The position numbers and the translations under genes were made by a program. A stretch of 64,000 bases of DNA. Source: Nyssa sinensis (Eukaryota > Streptophyta > Magnoliopsida > Cornales > Nyssaceae). Below the pieces are notes generated by a model, which had not been told where the DNA came from, made no database searches, and was given only the letters and a program-made list of their open reading frames with translations. Of this stretch, positions 36,494 through 49,690 are shown in pieces. Location of the stretch: assembly GCA_008638375.1 (NCBI GenBank), contig CM018051.1, forward strand, positions 30,129,344-30,193,343, in the 5' to 3' direction. Positions within the stretch are counted from its first letter, which is position 1, and each line of letters starts with the position of its first letter.

Positions 36494-37379
36494 TGTCTAC
36501 TTAAAGTCTTGATAAGCCAAATCAAGCTTGAAGGAAATCGATTCAGACCTGCCATAGGCAAGGTCTTAAATGGTGATTTTTCGTGGGTTAGGTGTTTTTC
36601 ACTGTTCTCATGACCTGTTTTCATGCCTAATCATGTCTTAGACATATATTAAACATCATACGTGCATAACAAACTTAAAACAGTTCCTATCATGCTCAAA
36701 ATCTTAGAGAGAGAAAAATGTAAAAATTTGAAACTTTACCTGTTTACAATGATTTCTCTCTTGTTCTACTTCTGACTCTTCCTCTATTCTCCCTAGTTTA
36801 TCTCCTTTTGGTTTCTTTTGTAGGAGAACAAACATGCTTTGCATGTTTTGGTTTTTAAAGAGAAAGTAACCGACCTCTTTCTCTCTCTAAATTCTCTCTC
36901 TCTCTCTCTACAATCTGACTCCATAGCCCTACCTTAGCCCTCACAGCTCATCAACTTTTCTTTTCTTCATTTAATTTTGTTATTCCCAATCTCCACGTCA
37001 CATTAATTGTTGCTTGATATTTACATGTTATATATATATATATAATATAACACACACACTAACACATCAAGATACACACACATATACTGCCGACACACAC
37101 ACACACCACTGATATTATCTCTTATATATATATATATTTATTTACCTATATACATGCATACATACATGCTTGGTCACATATACATACATGCTACACACCC
37201 CACATGTAATGTAAATGTGTTTAAAATCTTTATTATAATTAAAATAATTATTTCATATAATTAATTAATTATTAATTAAATTAATTAATTATTCTCTCGA
37301 GTCTTAAGAATTTACACAATTTTTCCTCAATCTTGTAATGCGTGCCAGATGACTCGGTATCCCGGGTCGGGATATTACA
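36494..37379 (-). repeat. Element B solo LTR, right segment
   Basis: Resumes B after the TATAA copy (36489-36493) and ends GTCGGGATATTACA. Homologous to 2700-3543; it includes the AGAGAGAGAAAA block near 36710 and an AC/AT microsatellite near 37030-37130. Confidence 0.85.
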
Positions 37380-37384
37380 AGACA

Positions 37385-40069
37385 TGCATAGGAAAAATGG
37401 GGTGAAAACCTGCTTCCATTTCCAAAAGCGTTACTTCAAAACATATAAACATGCAGAGGAAAATAGGGGTAAAACCTACTTCCATTTCCAAAAACATTTA
37501 TCATTTTTCCTTTTAATTAGGTGGAATCAGTTTTGAACCAGACTCCTGTTTTACTACAATGCAACGATCTTATTTGCCTGAGGGATTAGATCTTGCTACC
37601 GGGCATTTCACATGTCAGGTCAATTGAGTTTCGAAGAAACCCAAAATCCTGACTATGCGACATTTCACATGACAGGGCAATTGAGTTCCGAGGAAACCCA
37701 AAATCCTAACTATGTGATTTTTGCATTGTTATCTTGTAAAACATTTATCAAATGGCTTCTTCAAATAGATAGTTTTCATGAGTATTTAAAACATGACGTT
37801 AATGATTTCATGATAGGATCTTCAAATACTTGGAATAATCAAATTCAGAATATTTAAAGAATTTGGCATTTTACTCAGGCATGCTAAATATTTCAAAGAA
37901 AGGAACTGTATATAAAAACATTTAATGAGCAGGTCATAACAGAATATTTTAAACTGGAATCGTATAAAGACTGAATTTGTTATTTAAAACATCATTCAAA
38001 TCTGTGGAATTAAATCTCCACTTCAAATGCAAGGTTACTCACCTTATACGTCTGGGTTGGCGCTATTAATGTGCCTTTCCCTTTCCTTTGTAATTCCTAA
38101 GAACAATTCATAATAGTCCATTAACTTCACATTTACTTCAAACATCTCCTAGTAATGCTTCTTAACTTATGCTTATATCATATTAAATCCTAACTTAAAT
38201 CTTAAATGCTATTTTCGTAACGTATACTCTTCTGGTAGCTTTATTAACTTTTAGGTTTGATTTATCTACTTCACATGTTCACGTGTCATGTCTTTCCGTA
38301 TTTTACCTTGAAATACGAGCCTTAGTTTAGTACCTCGACAATGTTCTAATTTATAGCCACCTGACTGATGCTATTCATCAAATTTTATGTCTTTTTATTT
38401 TAGACACTTCTTTTGGTCGAATAGACTCTACCATTGAGTCCGGAGCGTCGAAGAAAGTCAATTTAGGCTTTCGCGGAACTCTGTTTGGGTTTTGGTAGCA
38501 GTAGGGGCATTTTGGTCATTTAGCATTTTTACGTGTCTTAATTTTTCCGTACTTCATTTCATAATTTGGACCTCACCATTTAGTGTGAAACGTCAAAGAA
38601 AGTCAATTTAGATCCTTTCTGGTTTCAATTTGGCTTTAGGGGTACTAGGGGTAGTTTGGTAATTTTACCCCGCTACGTGTCTTTATTTTTTGGGACCTCG
38701 TCTTGTGACGTGGACCTCACCATTGGACTCAGGAGGTCCGAGATACTAAGAATACACTAATAACTTGTCCTATTTGGACATCGGGCATATTAGGGGTAAT
38801 TTGGTAATTTATGCTTTAACGCGTCTTCATTTTTTGGAGTCCCGTCTCGTGAAACGGACCCCTTCATTGGGTCCAGAATGTCCAAATTAGTCAAAATACA
38901 TTATTCATTTATTTTATTTGGACTCCGTTTGACCTATTTAGTGTTCAAGGGTAAAATAGTAATTTTTCTTATTTAATAAAATAATAAAATAATAATTTTA
39001 TTATTTTATTATTTTTTCAGGGGTGTATTTGCATAACAGTTTCAAGAATTGGGCCATAATAAAAATCTGTAGAACTGTTGGGGTCAAAAATCTAATTTTG
39101 CAAACTTCCGGTCTAAACTAGTGGGTTCAGTTCATTCTTAAGTGAACCAGTCAGGTTTTTACTGAACCAACCGGTTTGGGCCAGTTCAACACGTAATGCT
39201 GACATCATGATGACGTCAGCCCTAAGGTTTAAAATTTAAAATCATTTGCATCAAAACGTCGTAGTTTTAGTGTAATGGTTTTAACCGTTTCTCGGTTGGG
39301 ACGGGGCCTGACCCGAAACTCGGTCCATGACCCGACCCTTCACTGTTCATCTTCCCCAGCATTCAGGGTTACTGTAGCCCTGGTTGCAAAAAATTTCTCT
39401 TTCAATTTCGTAGTGTTTTGGCCACAATTTCTTATTGCTATCCATCCCAAATCGTTTCTGGATGTTAGGCTAGCCTTTTGGCATTAGTTTTATGCCTCGA
39501 ATCAAGCTCAAATGCTTGGTCCATGGGGAGATAACTGAATCTGTAACTGACTAGTAAATCCTCAATTCACCACCAAAACGTACCTGGTTTGGCTCAAAAT
39601 GATCCTCATGACAAGGAGGTTTAACCCCCATTCCAAAAACGTGGTTTAAGGGTCTAAAATAGGGGCTGGGTTTCATGGCCAAAACCTACAACTTGTGATT
39701 TCATGGTCTTTTCTTAAGCTTTTCGATCGCGGTCACACATTTTTGGAGTGCTTGTAGGGTCTAGTTGAAGTTTCCATATACCAAATAGTGTTTGGTTAAC
39801 ATGGATTCAGACCTACTTCAAGCAAGGTCCTTCCATGGCTGCTTGTTCACGGCCTTGCATTTTAGGTTGTTTTAAGGACCAAATTTCATGCCTTATTCAC
39901 GTACTAACATCCTAAACATCATACATGCATAAATAAAAGCTTAAAACAGTTTATACGTAGGAACATTCAAGAGAGAGAAAATGTTGGGTTTTTTGGTGTT
40001 TTTACCTCAAAGTGGTATCTTTTCCTCTTGCCTCGTCTCCTGACTTCTCCTTTCTTCTTCTTAGAACTC

Positions 40070-40104
<35 letters not shown>

Positions 40105-40911
40105 CTGTGTGACTAAGTTCTGGTGTGGGCATGTGTGTATACAATATGTATATATGTGTTTATAACTATACATTATCATCACCTCTCTTGATTGCCCCAA
40201 CCACTAGCTTAACTTGTGGTAGCATCTCTAATGAGTAGTGTCACTCCACTGTTTTGGGAAAGGCCATCAAGTGGTTGTGTATGTGTGTGTTGTTTTGTAT
40301 GTATATACACATATATATAATACTTCACTCACACATTAAGATACACACACACACACCTGTCTCACAACCGACACACACACCCACAATCTCACTATTCTGC
40401 TCACACTTTAAATATTTACATATATATATATCTATCTATCTATTTTAATATATATACATGCATGTTTACAACATACACACATGTATACATACTTGATCAC
40501 ATGTATATACACACAATACACTTTCAATGTGTGTATTTGTGTGTCATCATATTTAATTAATTATAACTAATATTTTATTTCTTATATTTAACAATTCATT
40601 ATATTAAATTGATTAACTGTTCTCTTAAGTGTAAAAAGCTTTACGCTAATTTTTCATAACCTCGTAATGCGTGCCCAAATCTCATACTCGTATCAATGAC
40701 CGGCAGTTGATGTGAAAATCTATAATTACTACGGAACTAACCAAAATAGGTTGGCGATTGCAACGAAAGTGATGTACAGTCGTCCTGGGTTTTCAAGACT
40801 TCTACTAAAAGTCCACGTGTCGGGGTCGAAACTGACCCCGTTACTTAAGGTCTCGATCACCAATTCAGAACCCACGACTCGATGATCCCATATTCAAGTC
40901 GGGGTGTTACA
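37385..40911 (-). repeat. Element A 5' LTR, distal segment
   Basis: Resumes A's 5' LTR after B (TGCATAGGAAAAATGG, compare 7408) and ends GGGGTGTTACA, followed by CCCTG (40912-40916). It repeats the frames and repeats of 7409-10898, such as 37612-37857 versus 7638-7883, which confirms these frames are LTR-borne. Confidence 0.88.
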
Positions 40912-40914
40912 CCC

Positions 40915-41605
40915 TGTAATACCTTGACCTTAATATTATTTACAAAAGTTGTGTAAATTCAAATATAGCAATCACGTTAAAAAAAAATGAAGTCCATATA
41001 ACGTGAAACCAAATTTTGATAAGAAATGTGTAAGACATCTTACACTTGTATACATATAAGCATACCTAGATGTATAATGTTATATAAAAAAATGCAAAAT
41101 AATATATAAATATGTAAAGGTTCAACTATACACTATATAAGTCATGTATGCAATATGTTGTAAAAACAAGACACATCTATCGAATATATGGTATATGTAC
41201 ATTTATAAGGATATGTATATACCCATATAGTTATGTTACATATAAATGAGCGACCCCAGTAGTTTCGACTTTACAGGATCATTTTGTGATTTTTTTTTAG
41301 GTTGCGATTCATCCGATCTTCTTTAAGTGGAATTCTGACGTCTGAGTTTTGGAGCTTCAATGTCGACAACCCTCTTGGCATCTCTTCAAATTTTCTTCAC
41401 ATTTATTTAGTGCTGAATTTTAGAGCTATGCTTCAATATGGCCCTTTGGCGACTCCTCAATGCCCAAAACATGGCCCTTTGAATATTGGAACCCCTAAAT
41501 AGTGCTAGGTTGCCTCTAGTTTGGCAATTGTTTAGTTTGTATATGTGATGAAGGGTACAACGGGCTTCTAAGCAAAATGAGGACACCAAACTAAAAAATG
41601 ATATG
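40915..41605 (+). other. Possible LTR start, unassigned AT-rich DNA
   Basis: TGTAATACCTTGACC at 40915 looks like a plus-strand LTR start, and A's target CCCTG overlaps its first two bases. No partner end or target duplication was found. The rest is AT-rich without a gene. Confidence 0.3.
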
Positions 41606-43524
41606 TGTAATGGCCCGATCCATATGGCATGGTATTGGTACTTTGTATACTTGTGTATTCCTTGAGAATTTGGTAATGTTGTGAACATGTAACATGAATA
41701 TATATATATATATATAATTGATTGGATTATAGCCTATATTCATGGAGACAAAGTTTTGTAGTTTAAAAGTTATAGTTTGCTTAATGCATGATGTATAATT
41801 TAAGGCACACCCTATGTGTTTGATAAAATGCCTAATTGAAATTGCATAGTAAAATCAATGCAGATCGGCACATTGTGAATCTTGGGAAACATAGTGTGTT
41901 TCGAGCACTTTGGTGCTATATATTATGAGGGTGTAGATCTTGTGGTGAAAAACCTAAAATTGGCCATTGGTACTCGCGTTCCAACGCGAACGGACCATAA
42001 AGTGAGACATGGGTGTGGCATAGAGTTGCATGTGTGTGTCATACATATTTTCATTGCATTGCATTGATGAATTGGAAGGTTTATAACTTACAAATGTTCA
42101 CTTTGTACGTGTCATGCCTTACCTTTATTTTTTACATTAGCATTATGTCATACAAGCCGTCGTGCTTACCCTATATGGGATTATATATTTCAGATGAGAC
42201 TCCCGACACTTGAGACTTGAAAAAGTATAGGAGCATGGAGGGGGAAAATGGATTTTTAAGTATATTTGGCCTAAGGGCTATATTTTGTATGTAAGGGCAT
42301 AAGTCCCATGAAGTTTATTTCATGTTTAAAACTTAGACCTTATGTAAGTTATGAACTTAATTTTATGGTGGATTGTATGAAATTGTGTATTGAATGTAAG
42401 TGAGCATGGAGCTCCATGTAATTACTTGTTTTTAAAATATACTTGTGAATATTAAAAATATAAAGTGTATAAATAAATGTTCTATTAGGTGTTGTTGGTG
42501 TTGAGGAGGATGATGAGGATGAATGGGATGAGGGAAAATGGTCAATGAACAAAGTAAACTATGGCGAAATATTTTTTTAAGAATTTGAATAGGCATGGAA
42601 AATTTCCTGTATGTGTCTAGAATAATGGTTAAAAATTTGGGGTTAAATAACTTGAAGAATTAGAAGGAATGTCAAATGGTATACAACATGCCTTAACTTC
42701 GATTCTGCAAAATTATTTCTATAGATCAGCCCACTTCATGAGACTACAACTTTTTGGTCTTTTGGAATTAATTAAAGTGCCTTATATTTCTAGATAGGTC
42801 TATCTCTTATCTTTCTTTTTATATATTATGGACTTTGAAAGCTTTTAAAATGGGAAAGTTATATTGATTTTGCTTCAAGTGTGCAAAAAATATGACCTAT
42901 GGGTAGTGTTTTCATCCTAACTTGAGTTCTACATAGCCTTGTTGAGTGATTCAAAATGGTATAGAAATTAGACTCAATAAGGAAGATTTTGGCATAGATT
43001 TCATTACATTTGGATCTGTAGATTGAGAGAAATATCGATTTGAATCAAAGGGTTAAGCGCAGCATTTTTTTTTTAAGTTGAATTTTTGCTCCAGGTGAAT
43101 AGTAACTTTCAATGTTACTGTTCACTTTTAGCTACTGGGTTTCTCATATTGCTATTCGTCCGAAATTTTTTTTTTGTTTGTTTCAAACTTTCTGATTTTC
43201 ATATAAATTCATTTTAAATCTGAATTGAGTGATTCAAAAGTCTAAACTGATTGTCTCGACAAGTACTTTTGTTTAATAATATTTGCACTTTGAGACTCCA
43301 AATATGTTTGGGTGAAATTGACCATGAGAGGTATAAAGGCCTAAACAAAGTTTTCAGAATGGATTTAAATGATTCTCAAAACTTTTTTTCTAATGTTGGT
43401 TGATGACCTTAGAGTATGGAATAATGAATTTTTATGCTGAGAATTAAAAGATATTTTAAATTTATTTATTCATTTTTCTAGTCAATAAATCCACTCCAGG
43501 TTTATGAAAATTTGGGGCGTGACA
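41606..43524 (+). mobile_element. LTR F, plus strand, related to G
   Basis: It begins TGTAATGGCCCG (41606) and ends TTTGGGGCGTGACA (43524), 1.92 kb, close to G's 1.97 kb. Bases 41870-42060 align with G near 60540-60740 (GGTGAAAAACC, AAATTGGCCATT, GAGACATGGGTG). The flanks ATATG and TGTCC do not match, so it is not a clean solo LTR; an end may have been lost or the start may be at 40915. No coding. Confidence 0.5.
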
Positions 43525-45139
43525 TGTCCTGACATTCTATCTTTTGCTTGCTAGAGGCCTATCTCTAGCTAACTACTCTACAACAAAAATAGTACCAAAA
43601 AGGGTGAAGTTCTAGATGTCCTCTACCAAAATAGGCAAGGCTCTCACTTGTTATCGCCTAAAAAGACATGGGTAAACTCCATATAAGCTTTATGAAAAAT
43701 TCGTGAATAATTTTGGTATCTTGTCATGAATTTTCAACTAATAGTGGTATAAGTATAAGAGAGTTTATAAAAGTTATCACTAACAATTGTTCGCACAATT
43801 TAAAACACAGAATACAAAATCATTGAATCATAAAACACAAAGCATTTAGGGCATTCGAGTAAAGGATTTAACTTCTGAAATACAAAACAAGAGGATTCAG
43901 TTTTTTGTTATAATTAGAAACATAAATCCTTTAATATTGAAATATGAGGAGATAAATCATGTTCAAAGCAATGGGGGTTAAACCTTCAACCATTCTACAA
44001 TGTTGTATCTTTTCACTTTACATAAGAGTTCATATCAATTCAGACTCTAAGCTTAACAGGGGGTCAATATATTATATATATATATATGACCCCAAACACA
44101 AGTGATCTCTTGCCTTCTAGCAGGCATTACACGAGCGAGTCCTGAAGGATTCACTAATTTCGAGTGCTTATGCACTAATTATCTTGTGTTACCAGTTCAC
44201 AAATAGAAAGTATTTAAAATATTATTTTTCAACATAGATGTTTTTCAAGAGCAGTAAAACATAGCTAAAATGAGAAACATTCATTTTCAAAGCAGATATT
44301 TAACACAACTTTGAAATCAAAGATAGACATACTGAAGTAAGAATCTTATAAACAATTGGCATTTAAAATAAGTACATTTACAGTTCACGATAGTAGTTTG
44401 AAAATAAAACTTGTAGCACATTGAAACATGAGTCACATAAATATAGGAATTTTAATTAAAACATTTCAGAGATCATGGAGTTAAATTCTTCATTTCAAAG
44501 TTCAGGATTATTCAACTTGGGTTTTGGGATTTGTGCTACTGGCTGGCTTTTCCTTTTTCCTTTGTAGTTCCTAAAAATACAATTCACGGAAGTTTATTAA
44601 TTTCATATTAAACTTAAGTTACGACCTAGTCGGTGTTCTTAATTTATTCTTAGACTCGATGATTGCTAATCTCTTAGAATAAGTCTTGTTTCTTTTAATT
44701 AAGTCTATTTGTAGTTAAGTCTGACTCTTAGGGGTAGTTTAGTAACTTACATTTTCATGTTTCCTATTTTTCAGTACCTAATTTGGCTATATGAACCTCA
44801 CCGTTGGGTCCGGAACGTCGAAGAAAGTCAAAATAGACCCTCTCGGACATTCAACTGGCTTCGGGCATCATTAAGGGCATAATAGTCATTATTGTATTTT
44901 ATGTGTCCTAACTTTCAAGATTTCATTTCATAAAATGGATTTTGCCGTTAGATCCAGAGCGTCGACAAATGTCAGGGTAGACATCCCTTTTATTTTATTC
45001 GGACACATTAGCATTTAGTTGTATTAAATTAAATTAATTTAATTTAATATATATATATATATATCATGAAAATATATACGCGTGTGGTGGAGTGGCATAG
45101 TGGTCACACGTGTGTGCATAAGTGTCTCACATGTGAGGG
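43525..45139 (-). mobile_element. LTR L, minus strand, truncated; outermost of nest II
   Basis: The interior resembles the A/B LTRs in minus orientation (AGTGGTATAAGTATAAGAGAGTTTATAAAAG near 43743, compare 12957; GGACCTCACC-like module at 44795; TTAAATTAAATTAATT block at 45030). The terminal ~370 bp expected at the left end are missing and the sequence abuts F directly. Element I interrupts it; it resumes at 63826 and runs off the window. Confidence 0.65.
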
Positions 45140-45144
45140 TTTGG
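45093..45144 (+). repeat. tRNA-like cassette in L, split by element I
   Basis: The A-box-like TGGCATAGTGG is at 45093-45103. The matching B-box-like GGATCGAACCT lies just past the far side of element I (from about 63827). Element I therefore integrated between the A and B boxes. Confidence 0.45.
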
Positions 45145-46543
45145 TGTAACACCCCAACCTAATAAAATAAGGGTTGTTGTGTTTAAACGTTAATGTGTGA
45201 ATATTATCAATAAATGAAATTAAATGTCGCTGAGAGAGAATTTATATAATATGTCAAAAGCAACATTAATGAAAGACTTTTTTAAAGCTGTCAAACACTA
45301 TTATGAACTAAAGTTGGAAATATAATATAACCACATGAGGACTTAACCTAACCATGGTTAATAAGGCCAAATGGAGCACATGGATAACCAAATAATAATA
45401 ACAAACATGTATGTAAACAACAATAGTGTGCGGATAATATTCGATTGTACAATGTGTATACTTGTGTTAGTATGCATTAGTGCCGTGTGAACAAGTGAAT
45501 AATTGAAGAAATGTGATACATTTGTGCAATAATACATGTGTGTGCAGCAATACATGTGAGAAGTGTGTTTGTGCACAAATATGTGTAAACATGTGTGTGT
45601 GTGTTATTGTAGATTAGTGGATCGGCTGAATATAAGGGACAACAAATAGTGGGATGAGAGAAAGAGAGAGAGAGAAAGAGAGGTGTATGTATAAATATAT
45701 GTATTTATATATATATATATATGTGCACGATGTATATGTGTAACCAAACCAAGGAGGGAATTCAATAGAATAAGAGGGAAATGAGAAGTTAATACAGCAA
45801 CTAAAAGGTAGGAGAGAGTTGAAGCTTAGAGAGAGAAGAAAATGACTCACAAGCTTCAAACGAGGTAAGGAAAATTCCTCTTAATCTTATTTAAGCTTTG
45901 CATTAATTTTAGGTGGATTTCATGAAGAAAAAGTGCCAAAACAGTAACAAAAGCAAAGAGCTGCCATTGATGAAGCTTAGAATTCAACCCATAAATCAAG
46001 TTGAACAAAAGATTTTTTTAAACAGATGACCTTAATCTATAGGATAAAAGAAACAAACTACAACTTGAACCATCGGATTTGGTCCAGAAATGAGACCAAA
46101 ACAACCAATTACAGAGAGAGGAAATAATCGGCCACCTTGGGAAAATAGTAACTAAACCTAGTTTTGGGACCATAAAATTGTAGGGAATTGAATCAGTGTC
46201 ACAAGGGTATGAAAACCACCAAAATTGGTGGTTGGATAAGGGAAAACCAGTGAAGAACCGACCTCGCTAGAAAAAATGAGTCTCGTTGGAAACCGACTGT
46301 AACCCCTCATTTCGATGACCAAACTTAAGCCAAAATCCATTTGGACACCAAAAATGAAATCCCTAGAGAAAATCGAGTTGAAATCAATTGGGGTTGCCGC
46401 CATAAAATTATCGCCTAAGATTGGCGCCTTTTAGAGTTCATTGACTAGTCAACAAATAGGTCAGGCATCGTATCCGGGTTCAAGTAGGAACTCGCCCATA
46501 AAGATTTTTAAAAAAAAGGAAAGGGAAGAAAATTGAGGTCTCA

Positions 46544-46598
46544 GGAGTTTGAACCCAAGACCAAGCAGAACAGAGAGACTGTAAGCTCAATTGGCTAC
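46544..46598 (-). repeat. tRNA-like cassette in element I (antisense)
   Basis: On the minus strand TAGCCAATTGAGC resembles an A box and GGGTTCAAACTCC a B box (46544-46556). It is antisense to I. Confidence 0.4.
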
Positions 46599-48737
46599 CT
46601 AATAAGCCACCAATCACCTTGTGAATATATTTCACATAATATATATATATATACACTTAATTAAATTAAATACTATGTGTGGCTAATTAAAATAAAGAAG
46701 GTGTCTACCCTATCCTTTTTTAACTTTTCGGACTCAACAGTGAAGTCTGCTTCGTAAAACGAGGTATTGTAAAATTAGACACATAAAATATAAAATTACA
46801 ATTATACCCCTAGCCATGACTAGGCCTAATTAAAAATAAAAGGGAGTCTATCTTGATTATTTTGGATGCTCTGAACCTATTGGTGACATCAAAATGAAGT
46901 ATTCGAGTACCCGAACATGATCCCGCATGAAAGTGTAAAATTATAAAAATGTCCATAAGCTTAATATAAGCCACAAATATGCAAATCAAGATCCGAAAAA
47001 CCCTAGATATATTATTTGCGGCATCCCAAATCTAACAGTGACATCCGTTTAAGAAAAATAGAACACCAAAACCACTAAAAATGATGAATACCTCATTAAA
47101 GCTTAATGAAGCTACCAAAAGAGTATAAAAAATAAAGTGATACCTATACCAAACTATATAGGAGCTTCTGAGTCTAAAAATGAACTCCATTTAAGTTAAT
47201 TGGGTACCAAAGACGCGAAATGATAAGGTTAAAATTACCAAACTACCCTTAAGGCATAAGCAGGCAAGGATTTAAGCTAAAGTATATACTGTTATAGCAT
47301 CAATGTATTCTGATCTATGATTCAGGAGCCACAACAAGAAAATAGAGATAAGATGAATGCCAAGATAAGTCAAATAAGAAAGTTAGCAAGTAATTGTGGA
47401 CTCTGGACCACAAGTGAGTAACTTTGTACCCTGAAATGGTGCGATTTTTATATCCAAATGTTCTAATAACTATAATTGTTTTATAAATGCATTATTTCTT
47501 TACATGCAGTTTGCCACCAATATTTCCTTAAATGTTTTATGACATGAATAGCTAAAGAATGTTTTGTAAGCATGTTTTAAGTATTATATGTCCGACATGC
47601 TCTACTGGGGGTTAGATCTGGTGGACTTTGAGAAGTCTATATAAGTACAACTTAGCCGGGAGTTTGAAGCCGATGACAAGATAGCAGGCCATGTAAGCCC
47701 AAAGCTCTAAATTATATTATGTCAACAAGGTGACATATTATGGTCTACGAGGAACGTAGTTATGATCCGCATGGGATATTGCTTATAGATATTGGACATA
47801 TTACTTTATCATTTTGCTGCATCAAATTTTATGTTATGATTAATTGCCTTGTAGAACTGATTGTCATAAACTCTTATAATGATTTTCGTATATATGCATT
47901 ATGCAGCTCACAGTTTTATGTATCTGTTTTAGAAATGTCAGTATCTCCCAGTATAGTTATTTTATTATTATCCATCAAAGATCATGAAAATAATTTCAGA
48001 AACCCATAATAGGAGACTAATGTTAGTCACGAGCTTTTCATTAAGCTCACAAGGTTTTATCCTACATATTTTCAGGAATTGCTGAGAAGTTTTCAGATTC
48101 AGATGCTAATAAGCCATGACGAATAAAGACTCTGGCTAGACGATAATTAGTATTGTCACGCCCCAAATTTTCAACCGAACCCGAGGACGTGGCTAAAGCG
48201 AAATAAAGGAAGAAAATAAATAAACTAATAAACAAATAAAAGATAATCCCACTAATTTAGATACAAGCACACATGCATTCCTGTTTTATCAAATTTCGGC
48301 AGAACCTCCATTGTTTTCTAAGCCTTTTCTCACCTAATAACATGCATCAATATACATACATAAGTAACTGTACATTCCATCCTCACTCGATGGCCACTAT
48401 CTCATAGAATTTAAATATACATCACCTAATTATACAATCCATCATGCCTACGCCTACACTTAAACTTAAAAACCACAATTGTTACATTCATTACATATAC
48501 AACATGTATTTCGGGCTTAAGCCCTTACATCACAAAATGTGCCCACACGGGCCAAATATCCTTCTAAGCTTACATCCCCTCCACTCTGCAAGACTTCCTC
48601 AAGTCTCAAATGCTGGGAGCGTCACCTGCAATCTGTTATCCCACGAATGGGTCAGCTCAACTACTGGTATAATATAATGCTAATGCAAGGAAAAAAATAA
48701 AGGCGTGGCATGTGCAAGTGTACATTTATCTCTACAT

Positions 48738-48945
48738 GCTTTCTAAATCATCCTAACAATGTAATGACAATAATCCACATGCCTTCCAGATTTCTCAAAC
48801 AATGCAATAGCAATAATCCACATGCTATCCTAATCATCTTAATAATGTAACGGTAGTAATGCACATATCATCCAAATAATGTAACAGCAGTAATCCAAAT
48901 GTCATCCAATCATTCAAACAATATAACAGCAAGAATTCCCATGTC
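48738..48945. repeat. Degenerate ~50-bp tandem repeat in M
   Basis: About four diverged units each contain AATGTAA(T/C)G(A/G)CA(A/G)TAATCCACATG-like text, followed by CATCC and AAACAAT. Boundaries are approximate. Confidence 0.6.
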
Positions 48946-49000
48946 TATGCAATGTGATGACAGTGCGCATAATGTACCCACACAAACTCTATGCCACGTC

Positions 49001-49300
49001 CATGTCAACTCTATGTCATCATGTCAACTTTATGCCACACCCTGATGTAATGAAAATACGCGTGACTCACCCACGCAACTCAACGCCGCATCATGTCAAC
49101 TCTATGCCACACCCTGATGTAAAATACGCGTGACTCACCCACGCAACTCAACGCCGCATCATGTCAACTCTATGTCACACCCTGATGTAAAATACGCGTG
49201 ACTCACCCACGCAACTCAACGCCGCATCATGTCAACTCTATGCCACAGCCTGATGTAATGAAATACACATGACTCACCCACGCAGCTCAATATCACACCC
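49001..49300. repeat. 68-bp tandem array in M
   Basis: Units beginning CATGTCAAC at 49020, 49092, 49160 and 49228 (spacing 72, 68, 68), with partial units on each side. Each contains CACCCTGATGTAA, GCGTGACTCACCCACGCAAC and TCAACGCCGCAT. The homologous place in G (about 60700-60750, inverse) has a single copy. Confidence 0.93.
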
Positions 49301-49312
49301 ATGTCTCAATCA

Positions 49313-49452
49313 CGGAACACATCCGATGGACACTGGGTAACATCCCCCGTTTACGGAACACATCCGATGGAAACTGGGTACCAACCCCCGTTTACGGAAC
49401 ACATCCGATGGAAACTGAGTACCAACCCCCGTTTATGGAACACATCCGATTA
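49313..49452. repeat. 41-bp tandem array in M
   Basis: GGAACACATCCGAT units start at 49313, 49354, 49395 and 49436, all exactly 41 bp apart; the last is cut short. Confidence 0.95.
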
Positions 49453-49476
49453 ATACACAGCACCACGTGCTCAACC

Positions 49477-49690
49477 CACAACATCTGAATAATAATAGCC
49501 ACAACGTCTGAATAATAATATCCACAATATCCGAATAATAAAAGTCACAACCTCTGAATAACAAAAACCACAACATCTGAATAATAAAAATCACAACATC
49601 TGAATAATAAAAGCCACAACCTCTGGATAACAAAAGCTACAACATCGGAATAATAAAAGCCACAACCTCAGAATAATAAAAACCACTCTC
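49477..49690. repeat. 23-bp tandem array in M
   Basis: About nine units of CACAACATCTGAATAATAA-type sequence with 23-bp spacing. Regular spacing without intervening unique spacers rules out a CRISPR array. Confidence 0.93.

Larger units (their letters stand above)
12444..37379 (-). mobile_element. Element B: solo LTR (4.03 kb), split by element C
   Basis: It begins TGTCACGACCC (12444), ends GTCGGGATATTACA (37379), and has identical AGACA at 12439-12443 and 37380-37384. Its own sequence is 12444-15590 joined to 36494-37379. No internal region lies between two LTR copies, so it is a solo LTR left by recombination. The family is close to A and to the fragments at 1-3543. It inserted in A's 5' LTR: A's 3' LTR shows the uninterrupted ATAGACATGCATAGG text. 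Confidence 0.9.
6739..40911 (-). mobile_element. Element A: gag-only LTR retrotransposon, outermost of nest I
   Basis: The outer limits begin TGTCACGACCC (6739) and end GGGTGTTACA (40911), and are flanked by identical CCCTG at 6734-6738 and 40912-40916, a 5-bp TSD typical of LTR retrotransposon integration. The order on the minus strand is 5' LTR (right, split by element B), short internal region with a mini-gag (11072-11386), polypurine tract, and 3' LTR (left). Without the nested insert it is about 9.2 kb. No protease, reverse transcriptase or integrase is present, so it would need enzymes in trans. The LTR pair is more diverged than D's, as expected for the oldest insertion of the nest. 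Confidence 0.88.

Noticed and set aside
40915..43524. A single solo LTR from TGTAATACC at 40915 to GGGGCGTGACA at 43524
   Set aside because: The flanks (CACCC across the A insertion, and TGTCC) do not match; a start at 41606 better fits the length of related element G, though it also lacks a duplication.
49477..49690. Regular 23-bp units considered as a CRISPR-like array
   Set aside because: Units are contiguous without unique spacers, in plant DNA, inside an LTR.
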